Part shown: piece after piece, positions 25,801 to 37,049 of the stretch
How the letters are laid out: every line of letters starts with the position of its first letter
Position numbering within the stretch: position 1 is the stretch's first letter
Assembly (NCBI GenBank): GCA_948567375.1
Contig: OX419762.1
Span: 48,713,034 to 48,777,033 of the forward strand
Length of the DNA: 64,000 nt
Direction of reading: 5' to 3'
DNA from: Lunularia cruciata
Lineage: Eukaryota > Streptophyta > Marchantiopsida > Lunulariales > Lunulariaceae
Notes under the pieces: model-generated
Databases searched by the model: none
Told to the model about the DNA's origin: nothing
What the model saw: only the letters and a program-made list of their open reading frames with translations
Position numbers and translations under genes: made by a program

Positions 25801-26155
25801 GGCTCAGTCCGAGTCGAGCTGCCATCAAACCCCCTTCCTCCAAGTCATGTTCACCCCAGGTGAGGTCATATGGGTCTTTGTCTTTGACATCCACCTCGTA
25901 ACATTCCAAGTAATTGACTTGGACTTCGTCTTCAAAATTTTCTGAGGATAAAGACAATGAATCTTTGGATTTGTCCTCGTCTTCCAACAAACTTGTTTCC
26001 CCAAGATGGGGAACCTTTGTCCAACTCACGGTCACTAGCTTCTGGTCTTTGGGCAAAATGTCCTTAAACCGTAGCTTTTGCTGGTGCCAATCCACCACAA
26101 CTTAAGGCAATGTACAACTAGGGTCTTCCAATCAATAGTGGATAACCAATTTTGG

Positions 26156-26410
26156 TCACTGGTCACAACAAATGTAATTCAACTTGAAGGACACTCCTCC
26201 AATGATCATAGTAATGTTTGACAACATGCACAATCGCCGTCTCCTGGTTTGGTCTGCAAATTTCAAAACTTGAGGCGTTTGCTCAAACGTATGATACCCT
26301 AACTGATTTGTAGTATCTTTGGTCATGACGTTCACACCAAAACCCAAATCAATGGGTATCAATGTGATCATGCATCTTGTAATCTCCACATCAACTTCAA
26401 GAGATCCCAA
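26156..26410 (-). pseudogene. gypsy-2 protease-like region
   Basis: The frame contains LIPIDLGFGVNVMTKDT, matching the aspartic protease motif region (normally D-S/L-G-S/A-x-V-N), followed by LGYHTFEQTPQVLKFAD. The position between gag and reverse transcriptase fits. The call is moderate because the active-site triad is altered. Confidence 0.6.
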
Positions 26411-27614
26411 ATGTTCCTATTCAATTCAATAAATAGCAGGCAGGTCTTTTTTAGACATCACCCTCACTTTCTTGAGGGTGGAATGGAATTTATCTGCTTC
26501 TTATATAACTTATTGTCTTCCCATGGTTTCTTGAATGTGATGTTTGAACTTGTGGATGCCAAATCCGCTACAATATTGTATTGAGGTACTCCACCCAATT
26601 TCACCTTCTTTACCTTTGTCTTTAGGTTCAAAGTCTCACCCTATTCAAATTTGACTTCAGGGCGCTTCATGATGGTGATGGAAGTACCAGTGGTCTTGAC
26701 CCGAGGTTCCTTGGGTTGGCCCACCTCGGCTTGGATCAGATTCTTTACTTTGGATCTGATGTCCGCCAGAAAAATTGGAGGCTTTGTCTTTGTCTCCTAC
26801 TCCAAACTCACCCCCAAGTTTTGAGTACTGCTTCCTTGAGTTCTTTCTGCAAAGCTTTAGCTTTTGCTTTTGCTAGAATCTTTTCCTCCTTGGCAGAAAG
26901 GATTGACTTTGGGTGCAGTCTCTTCACCTTTTGTGAGGACAAAGAGGTCGTACTTGGTTCCTTGGGATCACGCTCCTTCTTACTTGCATGTGTTTCAACC
27001 TTCAAAATTTCAAGGTCCGGCCATTCACCTTCAGAGGCCGAGCTCCCTTCTTGAGGTCTCTCCTCCTCAAAGGTTATACAATTTACTTTTGTATCCTATT
27101 TTGTCTGAAGTGCAACATGCTCAGCAGGGGTCTATACATATTTTACAAGCGGCTTTGGGTTTGGTGGATGAGGGCACTGGTTGCTCATATGATTCAATCC
27201 TTTACAATTCCCACACAAGAGAACATACCCAATTTGTCGTCTTGGCTTTGGATAGTTTGGAGACCAATGTCCCATTGAGCCACAATTGTAACATGCTCCG
27301 GGTGCAACATTCTAAGGTTGGTTTTGGTTGCTCATTGGAGGTCTCTATGGAGGAGCGTTGGGATTATACTCCCCTGGTCAAAACCTCAGACCTTGGTATG
27401 ATGTGCTCGCCTGAGGTGATACCTCTTGAGTTTGGTACACCGCCTCCTCTTCCTCTTCCTGGTTCCATCTTGGAACCCAATCAATCTACTGCACCGGAAA
27501 TGCATTACGAGTATTGCATTTTGTGTTTGCATGGCCTGACTTGCCACACGCGGTGCATTATACATTGGATCTGCTGAATGATGGAGTCTTCCTTTGGTCC
27601 TTTGCCCCAATCAC

Positions 27615-28803
27615 CTAGATCATAAAATCCAAAAACTCTTTTATAAGAGCATCCAGCTTGGTATCTGCCTTATGTACATTCTTAGCTAGGGCCGTCAATG
27701 GTTTCTTGCCTCCACGTCTTTGTATTCTTCTTAGCTTTGATTCTTCTTTGGATTCCAAAAAAGAACTTGAAGATGTGGAGGATTCTTCCAAAGAAGAGGA
27801 TGTACTACGAGAAGCTCTTCTTCTGGGCTTCTTGCCTTTCTTCTCCCGGTTTCTTTGATTACCGGTAGAGTGAGAGTGAGTCACCTCATAGCGGGCGACA
27901 TGTTTGAGTACCTTATCCAAGGAAGTTACATTCCTCTCCTTGGCAAAGATCCAAATCTCTAGTGAAAGTCCTCCCAGGAACCAGGTAATGGCTTGGGCAT
28001 TGGAGTAACCCACCACTCCAATTGCTTCAAGACTCAGTTCAAGAGCGCCATGAACCGCTCAGAATAGTCTCTCAACTTCTCCTTCTTTAATTGGTCTAAA
28101 TCATTGAGTGCCGCAAAGACACTCGTGTTGTAATCAACCTCCCAAAAGTGCTCTAGGAAATTGTTTCTCAAGTCCGCCCAGTCCGTCGGTACAAACCTCT
28201 TTTGGGTTACATGAGTGTACCAACTCCCAGTCTTCTTTCAAAGTAGACTTGGGAAAATTCTTAGGCAATCCGCCAAGTCATGTTCCTTATTTGCAAAGGA
28301 AATGACTTCAAATTCTTTGATGAATTCATTGGGGTCTTCATCTTGTTCTGTCCCCTTATACTTTTGATACGCGTGTCGGGTGAAAGGTAGCAAAGTCATT
28401 GTTTGACTTAGAGGAATCGATTGTGGTAAAGTTGAACTTGAGGGAGCCAAGGAGCTGGCTAGTATGGACACCATGTTGATAGCCTAGGGATTCCAATTAG
28501 TCAAGTTCAACATTGGGTCTTCTTCAACAATTACTTCCTTACTGACTGCGTCGACTTAACCCGAGTAGAAGAAAAAGGCTCAACACCTTCAAAATGTTCT
28601 TTGGAATTCCTTTGAGACAATCAAGGAATTGTGCATAGAAGGTGTTGACACTCTTCTTCCGTTAGTGTTTGTGCTGTCTTTTTCCAAACAAATTTCTTGA
28701 TAAATTTGACTTCCTTTACAGCTTTAGGGGAAGTTGGTGTATTGGGTCGTAATGAATATGTTTGCTTGCTCAAGTCTTTCTTCTTCTTGGTAGAGGGAGG
28801 CAA
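27615..28803 (-). pseudogene. gypsy-2 gag remnant
   Basis: Minus-strand frames at 28803-28621, 28474-28238 and 28016-27615 follow the leader. They show YKGTEQDEDPNEFIKEFEVI, then YSNAQAITWFLGGLSLEIWI, then a long Lys/Arg/Ser-rich tail, typical of plant gypsy gag. Frameshifts break the gene. A zinc-knuckle region would be expected at about 27300-27550 but is badly degraded. Confidence 0.6.
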
Positions 28804-29060
28804 GAAATTGCCCTGCCAACCGCCTCTGTGTTTCTTTTGATCAAGTTCTCACAAGGCTTCTTGCACTTTGTGAAGAAGTTGAATGTCCAATGCCTCCCCT
28901 TTGGTTTTGTCAAAAGTAGGTTTGATCTTCAAGCATTCTTCTTCTTCACGATGCAACATTTGTCTTTGAACTCTCTCTTCCCGTTGTTCTCTCAATGCAA
29001 ACATTCATATTGCTTGGATACCCAGTTTTGAAATTGGCTTTGTATTCTTCCACTTCCAAG

Positions 29061-29092
29061 ATTTGTATCCCTGGCAGCAATGCCAAAAATCA
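29061..29092 (-). other. gypsy-2 primer-binding-like leader
   Basis: Minus-strand TTTTTGGCATTGCTGCCAGG immediately follows the TCACA end at 29093. It resembles the leader TTTGGCGCCGTTGCCGGGGA seen after the 5' LTR in many plant Ty3/gypsy elements. This shows that the right-hand end of the repeat family is an LTR end. Confidence 0.7.
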
Positions 29093-31195
29093 TGTGACTT
29101 GGCAAATATCACTTTTGCCGTAATCATGTAAGTAAAGTTTGTTCTCGCATAGATACAATTCAGAAATGTCTAAATACAAAGTCAAATGTCACAATGTAGT
29201 CCTTCTTGATTTCATCTTTTATCTCCTAGGTAGCAACTATACCCAAAAGAGAGTAACAAGCACTGACTTGAAGTCTCATCACAATAATTTGTCACACTTA
29301 ATCACAACTTCATCAAATCTTTCCAACAATCTTGATTGTGATGATTCAGATTCTCCTAAAAATAGCACTTCATTGCAAAACAAGTTTGCCTCAGAATTGT
29401 GTTCCACTCCTCCATTGAAGGCACAACTTCCTTGATTGAAATTGCTTCACATCAACACTACGCTGCACTCACAAATGTAGAATACTACCAACACTACAAT
29501 TCCTCTCAGATTTATCAAGGCATTGCTCCAATTGCACTTCATTCAAGATCAAACACATAGAATGAAGATCAAGGCTATGGAATCCAACATCCAACAAACA
29601 CATTGACTTGCACTTCAAAATTCTCCACACACTCACAAACACAATCACAATGTTGATACTTGAAATCAAGCTCAAGCAACGAGTCCTAGAATCAGTACTT
29701 TGCTTTACCTATTCTCAAAAATAATGAATACTAAACAACAACATACTGCGAATGCTCCCTTTAAATAGGCAGAGCACTTGATAGGTACTAACAAATATAC
29801 CGTTTCCTAACAACTCTTCCTACTTGCAAATCCAAACTGAGAAACCATTTCTTTGTATTTGCCTCTTCAAATCTCAAAATTGTTACTAATCCGATCCGAT
29901 GTTTACTTCTTCCTTGGCTTCCAATTCCAAAGTAACCTCACATACTACTCTATCCTTGGGTTTCACAACTACTAATTCTTCTACCAATTCTAACACTTCT
30001 TCCTCCTGATCTAAAATTATTGTCATAGTTAACCCTTCTACTTCTTTATCTCCATACCCACTCTTCTCTAATATCTCCAATGGTAATTTCAAAGATATAT
30101 GTACTCTTATCTCATCTACTTTGGGCTTTGCTCTTACATCTTTACAAAGTTGATCTATTTCCAACTTAACTAAATCTAATCTGAATGTGATATTGTCTTC
30201 CACTTCCAATATCTTCCTATTTACATGAGCTCTTAGACTGATCAATAATGAATTCAAATCTTTATCTTTTGCAGATCTCCTCCTCATCTCCTGCACCAAC
30301 AACTTCAACTCGTGCAATCTTGTTTCCTCAATCCTCACACTGGCTTCTATACTCAACATCACATGCATCTTCACTACAATCTCCTTCAATGGCTCAAGTC
30401 TCATACTTCTCTCACGTTCTTGATCAGCCAGCCAATCTTCCCTATACATCGCCGGTTCTACTTTAAATTTGGCTTTCACCGTCTCTTTCTCCTTCTCTTT
30501 TTGAGCAATCTTGTCTTCTAGATTACGAAGTAACTCCCGCAATCTCTCTTCCTCTCTATATCTCACTGTCAACTCTCTTTGCCAAAGTTGCTTCTTCTCT
30601 TCTACGCTCTCCATCACTCTATAAAGCTCTTGCTCCTCACCTGCTACTCTTGCCAACACCTGCAACATAGTCTTCACCTCTGGACGTTTTGACTGCATCT
30701 CTTTCTTTTTCTCCTCCAACTTCACTAACAATGGGCATATGACCTCCTGTAGATACTCTACTCCTTTGCTATATTTTACCTTGACTTGCGGGCTTTTCTC
30801 CTTCTTTGCTTCTTCTTCACTGGACACTCTTCTCCTCAGCTACAGTCGCCTTATTGGGATGGATTCTTTGCTCCCCAAACTTCCAGTCTCCACTTCTCTT
30901 CTTCTTCTTGGTCCCACCTCATACATCACCTTCCTTCTAGAACAAACTCCTCTCTGAATGGTCACCCTCTTCTCCTCCTTCTCTGGAACTTCATCTTCTC
31001 GTCTTGGGTTACACTCTTCTACCATCTCCAACTTTTCTTCTTCTTCCTCAAGTATCGGCTTTGTCTCCACGTTATCTTTACTCTCATTGCTTGCTTCACC
31101 ACTCTTCAATGTGAGTTCCAGTTCTTTCTCCTTCTCCAAGTCTTCTGACTTGAACTTGGCTTCCCTTCCTGATTCTTCACCTTATGATGCGATTA
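29093..31195 (-). repeat. gypsy-2 5' LTR, distal part, containing coding sequence
   Basis: The last 740 bp or so match the right ends of the solo LTRs at 45933-49716 and 56877-60706. Upstream of that lies the coiled-coil frame also present in those copies. The LTR is cut at 31195 where the truncated plus-strand gypsy-1 begins. The missing left part is probably 44544-45333. Confidence 0.75.
29886..31139 (-). pseudogene. LTR-borne coiled-coil protein, C-terminal part
   Basis: Two minus-strand frames (31139-30840 and 30827-29886) encode an acidic segment, then VTIQRGVCSRRKVMYEVGP, then a long charged helix rich in Glu, Lys and Arg with heptad-like spacing, ending near EVNIGSD. It is the counterpart of 47395-48920. 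One stop between the frames is the only break in about 410 codons, unlike the heavily broken pol next to it. No known domain is recognised; coiled coil is read from composition. Confidence 0.6.
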
Positions 31196-32887
31196 CCACC
31201 AACTTGCAGATCTCAAGATCAATGTGGTGCAACTATGGGAGAAGAGAGAGGTGAATCAAAATGTAGGGAGAAGGCCTAGAATTTATGGAAACTATCCATA
31301 TAGAGGAGGTTATCTACCCTCAAGTATGGCCCAAATGTTACAAAGGAGGAGCAGGTGCGATTTGAGGAGATTTTCCGTAAGTTTATCCATGTGTTTGCTT
31401 TTAGTTACAAAGATTTGAAGGAAGTAACCTTGGAGAAGCACAAGATAGAGTGGGAGTCACATGCAAGACTAATCCGCCAAAAGCAATGTCTCATTAGCTG
31501 ACCAATATCTTTGGTTGTGAAGGAGGAGATTGATAAGCTCAAGGAGGCCGGATCTATCTTTGAGATGGAGAATTCAGAATGGGTGTCTCCAATTGTCATA
31601 GTGAAGAAAAAGAATGGCAAGCTTTGGGTATGTGTGGATTACAAGAAGCTCAATGTTGTTACCAAGAAGGACTACTTCCCATTGCCATTCATTGATGAGA
31701 TCTTGGAGGAGGTTGCAAGTCATGAGAGGTATAGTTTTGGAGATGGTTATAGTGGATATAACCAAATCAAGATTGCACTAGAGCATCAACAACTCACCAC
31801 ATTCACCACACCTTGGGGAACTTATGCTTTCATGTTCATACCTTTTGGGCTTTGCAATGCTCCAGCCACATTCCAACAGTTCATGAACAAGGTATTTGAA
31901 CCTTTCATTGGGAAATTTGTGGGAGACTTTATTGATGACTTTTGTGTCTATGGGAGCAAGGAGGAGCCATTTGAGAACCTAATCAAGGTCTTGCAATTCT
32001 TGGATGAGGCAAATGCATCACTCAACCCATAGAAGTGCATTTTTGGATGTGAAGAAGGTCTCCTTTTGGGGCATGTCATCTCCAAGGATGGAATAGCAGT
32101 TGATCCTGAGAAGGTGAGGAAAATCTCAGACCTTCCATTCCCTCCAAGCTTGAAAAAGTTATGCCAATTTTTGGGGATGGTCGGGTTCTATAGGAGGTTC
32201 ATCTTCTCACTTTCCAACAAGGCTTATGCATGATCATCTACATGAAGAAGGGTGTAGATTACATGGTGATTTTGGAGGACAAGGAGGCTCTCAAAGCTTT
32301 TGAGGAGCTCAAGCAATCCCTTGTTGTAGCTCCAATTCTTCCTACACCTGATTGGAGTAAGCCTTTCATCCTCTACAATGATGCTTCTAATGTTGCTATA
32401 GGATGCACTCTTAGTCAATTAGACCAAGATGTGCATGATCATCCAATAACTTATGCTAGTAGGTAGTTGGTTTCAACAAAAAAGAACTACTCTGTCATGG
32501 AGAGAGAAAGGTTGGCAGTGATCTTTGGTCTCAAGAAGTTTAGACACTACTTGATTGGAGGGAAAGCCACCATTGTCACAGATTATAAGGCCTTGAAGTA
32601 CATCTTCAACAAGCCTAATGTTGAAGGGAGACTAGCAAGGTGAATGATACTCTTGTGTGAGTATGACTACACCATTGAGGATAGGCCAGGAAGGAAATAT
32701 GCAAATGTTGATTTGTTATCTAGGGCCTATGATCATGATGGAGACAAGCTAGTGGATGATTCATTTTTGGATGAGGAGCTCATGACAATCCCAATCACTC
32801 AAGAGGTTCCAATGGAATACAAGGAGATTGTGGATTTTGTGACAAGAGGTAACTATCCAGAAGGGATGCATGCTAGGAAGAGGAAGG
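31196..32887 (+). pseudogene. gypsy-1 pol, reverse transcriptase and RNase H, first part
   Basis: The reverse transcriptase at 31511-32032 shows WVSPIVIVKKKNGKLWVCVD, FGLCNAPATFQQFMNKVF and the catalytic FIDDF. It continues after a stop with EKVRKISDLPFPPSLKK-like sequence, then RNase H with NDASNVAIGCTLSQL and further on VDLLSRAYD. Gag, protease and the 5' LTR are missing; the element is truncated at about 31196. The reading frame is interrupted after codon CARKRK by the methyltransferase element at 32888 and resumes at 42616. Confidence 0.85.
32884..32887 (+). repeat. AAGG target-site duplication, left
   Basis: AAGG here is repeated at 42612-42615. The uninterrupted paralogous sequence on the minus strand at 45463-45486 has a single AAGG at the same codon of the same gypsy-1 pol gene, which confirms a 4-bp duplication at insertion. 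Confidence 0.85.
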
Positions 32888-33020
32888 TGTCACGCCATTT
32901 GTAGTTCCGCATCTAGATGCTCGGACACTGGAGTTCCAGTGATGGTAGTTAGAGTTATTCTAGCTGTTTCTCAGGGACTACTTTCCGACGGTTAGATTTC
33001 ATGTTCGGGGTACTGACTTC

Positions 33021-33037
33021 ACGGTGGGGCCCACCGT
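33021..33037. promoter_or_regulatory. Palindrome resembling a TCP-factor binding site
   Basis: ACGGTGGG-G-CCCACCGT is a perfect inverted repeat with 8-bp arms. Its core GTGGGGCCCAC fits the plant TCP consensus GTGGGNCCCAC. It is conserved in B2. A role in driving element transcription is inference. Confidence 0.5.
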
Positions 33038-33124
33038 CACTTTGCACCGTTTGCACCGTCGAGTGTGCCGTCAGCGGGACCGTTAGGGTTTCAGGGCTAG
33101 CTCGAGTCCAGGGGGTATAGTTTC

Positions 33125-33150
33125 GAAGTGAGCTCCAGAGAGCTCACTTC
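33125..33150. other. Perfect 11-bp hairpin in the terminal repeat
   Basis: GAAGTGAGCTC, a CAGA loop, then GAGCTCACTTC. An identical hairpin is in B2 at 42294-42319. In RNA it would form a stable stem-loop. It could matter for packaging, strand transfer or termination, but nothing in the sequence decides this. Confidence 0.6.
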
Positions 33151-33336
33151 TCTGATGTTGAGCCTTCGAGTTCCTGGCTATGGTGGACAGAGGCCGGCGA
33201 GCGTCACCTGGATTCTCTATGCTTGAGTGGGTGTGGCTTGACTGTAATCAGTGCCCAGTTGTTGGCAGTTTATAGAGTGACAGATCAAGTACTGATCTGA
33301 GTTGAGTTGAGTTGAGAATGTTAAGCAATCTGATTA

Positions 33337-34379
33337 CATCAAAGAAGTGAAGTCAGGGGGAAATCGGGTGCAGGAACGTTGAGTGTTGGTGGTATCTCCA
33401 AGCTCGGTGGATCGTGGTAGCTCGATTCAGGTTCTGTGTTTCCCTAGTGTGCAGAAGCTCGTGTAGTTGATGCAAATTTGGCAGTTAGGCGGACGGTGTG
33501 CGGAAGCGCTGGCCAAATTTCGAGCAAAGAAGGAGCAATTTTCGAGCAGTGTTGTGATTTTGAGCTCAGGAGGTGAAGGCAGGACCAATTTGCTGCGAGT
33601 TGGGCTCAGAAAGTGAAATTGAAGGTGGAGTTGGAAAGCTCTTCTCATGAAATTGTGATTTGGAAAAACCCGTTTTGTCAATTTGGCTCGAGTGGAAAGT
33701 TAGCGAGGCTTCGAGGCATAGGGCTGTGGGCTATGAGAGGCTACGAAGGCCTAGAAGGGCCAGCAAGCCAGCTTGCTGGCATGAGGCTAGCTAGTTTAGT
33801 GTAGATCTTGGTCATTGGTTGGCAAAATCTGCCTTTCTTGCTAGATTGTGCGCAACAGGGTTTGACCCCTAGATCTCTTGTTCCTAGACTGGTGCCCTAG
33901 CCAACTGGTCCACCCTCATTTGTTGTCATAGTGACTGTGCCACTGTTATCTATACACATGTAGCTTTGGCTAGGAGAGGCAGTTTGATCCCATTCTTGGT
34001 GATCCTGGTAGCTTAGGACTTAGATACGAACTACTCTTATGTCAAATGCCAAATGGTGGCAGAGTCAGTCTCGTGTTGTGTTATGAGATGGAGGGTTTTC
34101 GTTTAGATTTCTTGTGATTGGATCCCCTCCATTCTCTGCTTCCTATTTGTGCACCACGTTTGTGTGAGGTGCCTTGACTTTTGAGCGTTGGTGCTCTGGT
34201 GTGCTCTCGGTGGTGAGGCTGGAGTGATGACCAGTCAGACTACCTTTGTTTCTCTCCGGTGAGGCAGGAAGTGATGACCTGCAGACCGTGAGAGTGCGTG
34301 TTATGATGGCAGGTTACAGGTTGCCCTTCCCCTAGTGTAGTTATCTTGGTTAGAGTTACATTAGTGGGTGGTGTTTTAG
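33337..34379 (+). other. Leader region of the methyltransferase element
   Basis: About 1 kb without a conserved frame. A version of 33337-33878 recurs on the minus strand at 63235-63962 in the shortened relative. TGGTGGCAGAGTCAG at 34054-34068 begins with TGG and is one candidate primer-binding site. A second TGGTATC-like string lies at about 33390. Neither is adjacent to the end of B1, which is one reason why the terminal structure is puzzling. Confidence 0.5.
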
Positions 34380-35504
34380 TTGGTGTTGGCACGCGGTGGT
34401 GTTGGCACTTGGTGGGGCACTTGCGGTTGCGACTTGCTGTTGCAGTTGGTGGTTCGGGTTTGTTGGTGTGGTTACTTTGTCACGACGGAGTTCTTTGGAG
34501 ATTCCAAAGGAGTTAGCCCTGCAGTACGCAGTGGGTTTACTCGGAGTGGTGCTCGGTATCAGCCTGTATCTCAGGTCCCAGTGAGGGAGGAGATTGACTT
34601 TGAGTTGGAGTTTGACACAGGAGCTGATTCAGTTGAGAGTGCACTTGGTGTGTCTGCACCGTTGTTGTGGGACATGGACGAGATTTATGGGGCCTCCAAA
34701 GGCCCTAGGCGTTACTCTGGTACAGTGGGTACCATTGAGTTGGATGACTTCATCCAGGAGTTCGATAGTTGGTGTGACCTGCAGCAGATGCGGAACCCGA
34801 CTTTGTTCACACCCTTCATGGCATGGAAGGGGTTGTTTCAGCACTTGGAGGGTCCACCGATGGACGACTACCATGAGTTCAGGAGAGCTCATTTGGAGGA
34901 GATTGAGTTATGGAGACAGTATTGGTCTCCACACTATGTCTCCATCACTTCAGGTTCGGTGGCCAGGAGTAGGTCGGCTGTACCTACGAGTTCTAGCTCG
35001 AGTAGTGTTGGTGGAGCTAGTGGAGGTGCACTAGCTGGAGATAGTGCTACTACGAGTGGAGGTACCGCTGCAGGAGGTGGTGTGGTACCGGGGTTTAACC
35101 CCATGGTGGAGTTCTTCCTATGTTTGAGGCAGAACTACCAGGGAGTGCGGACTGACAAGCTGAGGAGCTTGCAGGAGTTCCAGCGGAAGGCTGGAGAGAG
35201 CCTACGCGAGGCATACACTCGCATGAGGCGGCTGATCAGTTTCACTCAGGGAGTTACTGAGGCCCAGGCAGTCCAGTTTTGGTATGGGATACTGGACAGG
35301 GAGTTGCGACGTAGAGTTCGTGATGCTACGTTGTTGCAGGCTACTTCGCCCACTTTGGCAGTAGTCTTTGGTTTGGCTGAGCGTATTGAGCTCAACATGG
35401 TGGAGGAGAGAGTGGTGACATCTGGATTTGGTAGAGAGACCTCATCCACGGTTGTGACTTCTTCTAGAGTGCAGCAGAGTGCACCACGCCCAGTGGGTTT
35501 TTGA
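34380..35504 (+). CDS. Gag domain of the methyltransferase element
   Basis: First part of the polyprotein, about 374 codons open. The capsid-type region includes FIQEFDSWCDLQQMRNPTLF, MAWKGLFQHLEGP and, later, LRSLQEFQRKAGESLREAYT and VTEAQAVQFWYGI, matching retrotransposon gag. A Ser/Gly/Thr-rich linker separates the halves. The first codon of the open stretch is TTG; the first in-frame ATG is at 34674, so the start is unsettled. The stretch ends at TGA 35502-35504, which fits a CGA codon changed by C-to-T, because the same frame continues at once. Confidence 0.8.
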   Translation: MVLARGGVGTWWGTCGCDLLLQLVVRVCWCGYFVTTEFFGDSKGVSPAVRSGFTRSGARYQPVSQVPVREEIDFELEFDTGADSVESALGVSAPLLWDMDEIYGASKGPRRYSGTVGTIELDDFIQEFDSWCDLQQMRNPTLFTPFMAWKGLFQHLEGPPMDDYHEFRRAHLEEIELWRQYWSPHYVSITSGSVARSRSAVPTSSSSSSVGGASGGALAGDSATTSGGTAAGGGVVPGFNPMVEFFLCLRQNYQGVRTDKLRSLQEFQRKAGESLREAYTRMRRLISFTQGVTEAQAVQFWYGILDRELRRRVRDATLLQATSPTLAVVFGLAERIELNMVEERVVTSGFGRETSSTVVTSSRVQQSAPRPVGF

Positions 35505-37046
35505 GGACAGGGTGGACAGCCCAGATCCTATGGAGCGAGTGGAGGGCCTAGTGGAGTTAGACCCTTACCCTCATTTTCGGGGCAGCAGCAGCCAGTGAGT
35601 GGTGGTGTTGCTTGTTGGACTTGTGGTGGACCTCACCATAGGAGAGAGTGTACTCAGGGCAGCGGACCTGATACCTCTGGTGCATCACAGCCAGCACAGA
35701 GGCAGTGTGAGCACTGCCATAGATTTGGTCATACTAGTGACCGGTGTTTTGACCTACACCCGGAGTTACGGAGTGGTAGGGCTGCTATGGCAGGTAGTAG
35801 AGGAGCTCCAGTTCATGGAGGACGAGGTGGTAGAGGTGGTGGTAGAGGATCTACACCTAGTAGGGGTGCAGTACCTGCCCTTACTTCTGACACAGCTATG
35901 GCTACTCGGATTGAGCAGTTGGAGCAGAGATTGGCTAGTATGGCTATTGCTCATAGGAGATCAGATTCAGGTGCTGAGGCTTCCACCTCATATGCTGGTG
36001 ATAGAGATGCTTTGGACTTCATGTGCGGAGCAGCACAGGTGGATGCATTTGCAGCAGTGACTAGGAGTGCAGTACGTGCTCCAGAGCCTAGAGGAGCATC
36101 AGTGGAGTTGGACCCACAGAGAGGAGAGGTTGGGAGACAGGTCAGACTTCCCCAGTCTTTCATGCTATCTAAGGCATTGCAGACGACATCCATGGTTCCT
36201 AGACGTCCCAGTGCAAGTGTGGTAGGTGGTGATGGAGTACCTGATGGAATACCTGCTAGTCAGCCACCTGCTACTACACAGACTGAGTCTAGCATGATGT
36301 TGGGGGCGGCTCAGCTGATTATGCGGCATCCTTTATTTTCAGCCAGTGACATGTTTACATTGGGAGTTGACCCAGCCCCAGTGTTCCGGTTGGCTGCCAC
36401 GTTGTGTGAGAGTAGGGATGGTGCAGTTCCTACTACTAGAGCAGAGGTGGTTGGTAGTGGAGCTGACTTGTTTGAGGAGCATGGGATCCGTTCAGCGACC
36501 AGTGGTTTATGGCAGGCAGCAGCGGCTAGACTGGAGGAGTTGCCAGCTAGACCGGCCTTTGAGAGAGCGCGGTTTACACCTGGTGTTGTCCTATTGGATA
36601 ACCAGAGGGGGATTTTTCGTTTGGTGGGACCTTCAGGGAAGGTCTATACACCACAGAGAGTCTTGTTAGACTCTGGTGCGTAGCCCCTTATGTTGGGGAA
36701 GGCTGCAGTTGTTGGTCTAGAGTTACGGAAGACCGATGTGGAGAGGTGTCCATTTCAGATCCAGACATCTCTTGGTGGTGGTTCGACATAGTACATCACA
36801 CGTGGAGAGCTTGTTGTCCAGGTTCAGCCTGGTCATCCGACTGATAGCTCGGTGGTGAGAGCTCAGGCTATTGCGACGATAGCTGAGTCCTATGATGTGC
36901 TAGTTGGGGGAGCAGTGTTATACCCTATGGGTTTCAGTATTGACTATTGGGAGGAGACAGCCTCTTATAGACCTGGTTGGCAGTCTGGTGAGGGACGGGT
37001 ATGTCGCCTACCAGTACGCTTCAGTAGTGGCAGTCTTGGCTCACTA
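35505..37046 (+). CDS. Nucleocapsid and aspartic protease of the methyltransferase element
   Basis: Same frame as gag. Two zinc knuckles are visible: CWTCGGPHHRREC (about 35622-35660) and CEHCHRFGHTSDRC (about 35706-35750), followed by a Gly/Arg-rich stretch. The protease begins near FRLVGPSGKVYTPQRVLLDS with active site DSGA at 36672-36680, and ends with SYDVLVGGAVLYPMGFSIDY. Two TAG stops (36681-36683 and 36789-36791) interrupt it. The first follows DSGA, where related proteases have glutamine, so CAG-to-TAG is the simplest reading. Confidence 0.8.
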
Positions 37047-37049
37047 TAG

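Larger units (their letters stand above)
22428..31195 (-). mobile_element. gypsy-2 retrotransposon with giant LTRs, degenerate
   Basis: Minus-strand Ty3/gypsy element. Order along its coding direction: 5' LTR part (31195 to 29093) holding a coiled-coil frame; a primer-binding-like leader (29092-29061); gag (about 28800-27600); protease region (26410-26156); reverse transcriptase (about 25800-25011); RNase H (about 24835-24209); integrase (about 24000-23112); polypurine tract (22953-22940); and the start of the 3' LTR (22939 to 22428). The LTR begins TGTGGTACC and ends TCACA. The upstream part of the 5' LTR probably lies at 45333-44544, separated by the plus-strand gypsy-1 insertion. Many stops make it inactive. 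Confidence 0.8.
32888..33336 (+). repeat. Terminal repeat block B1
   Basis: 449 bp, with the same length as and two mismatches to 42057-42505. It contains a TCP-site-like palindrome (33021-33037), a tandem TTGCACCGT pair (33042-33059 region) and a perfect 11-bp hairpin (33125-33150). It is directly at the insertion boundary and is not followed by block A, unlike the right end. Confidence 0.95.
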
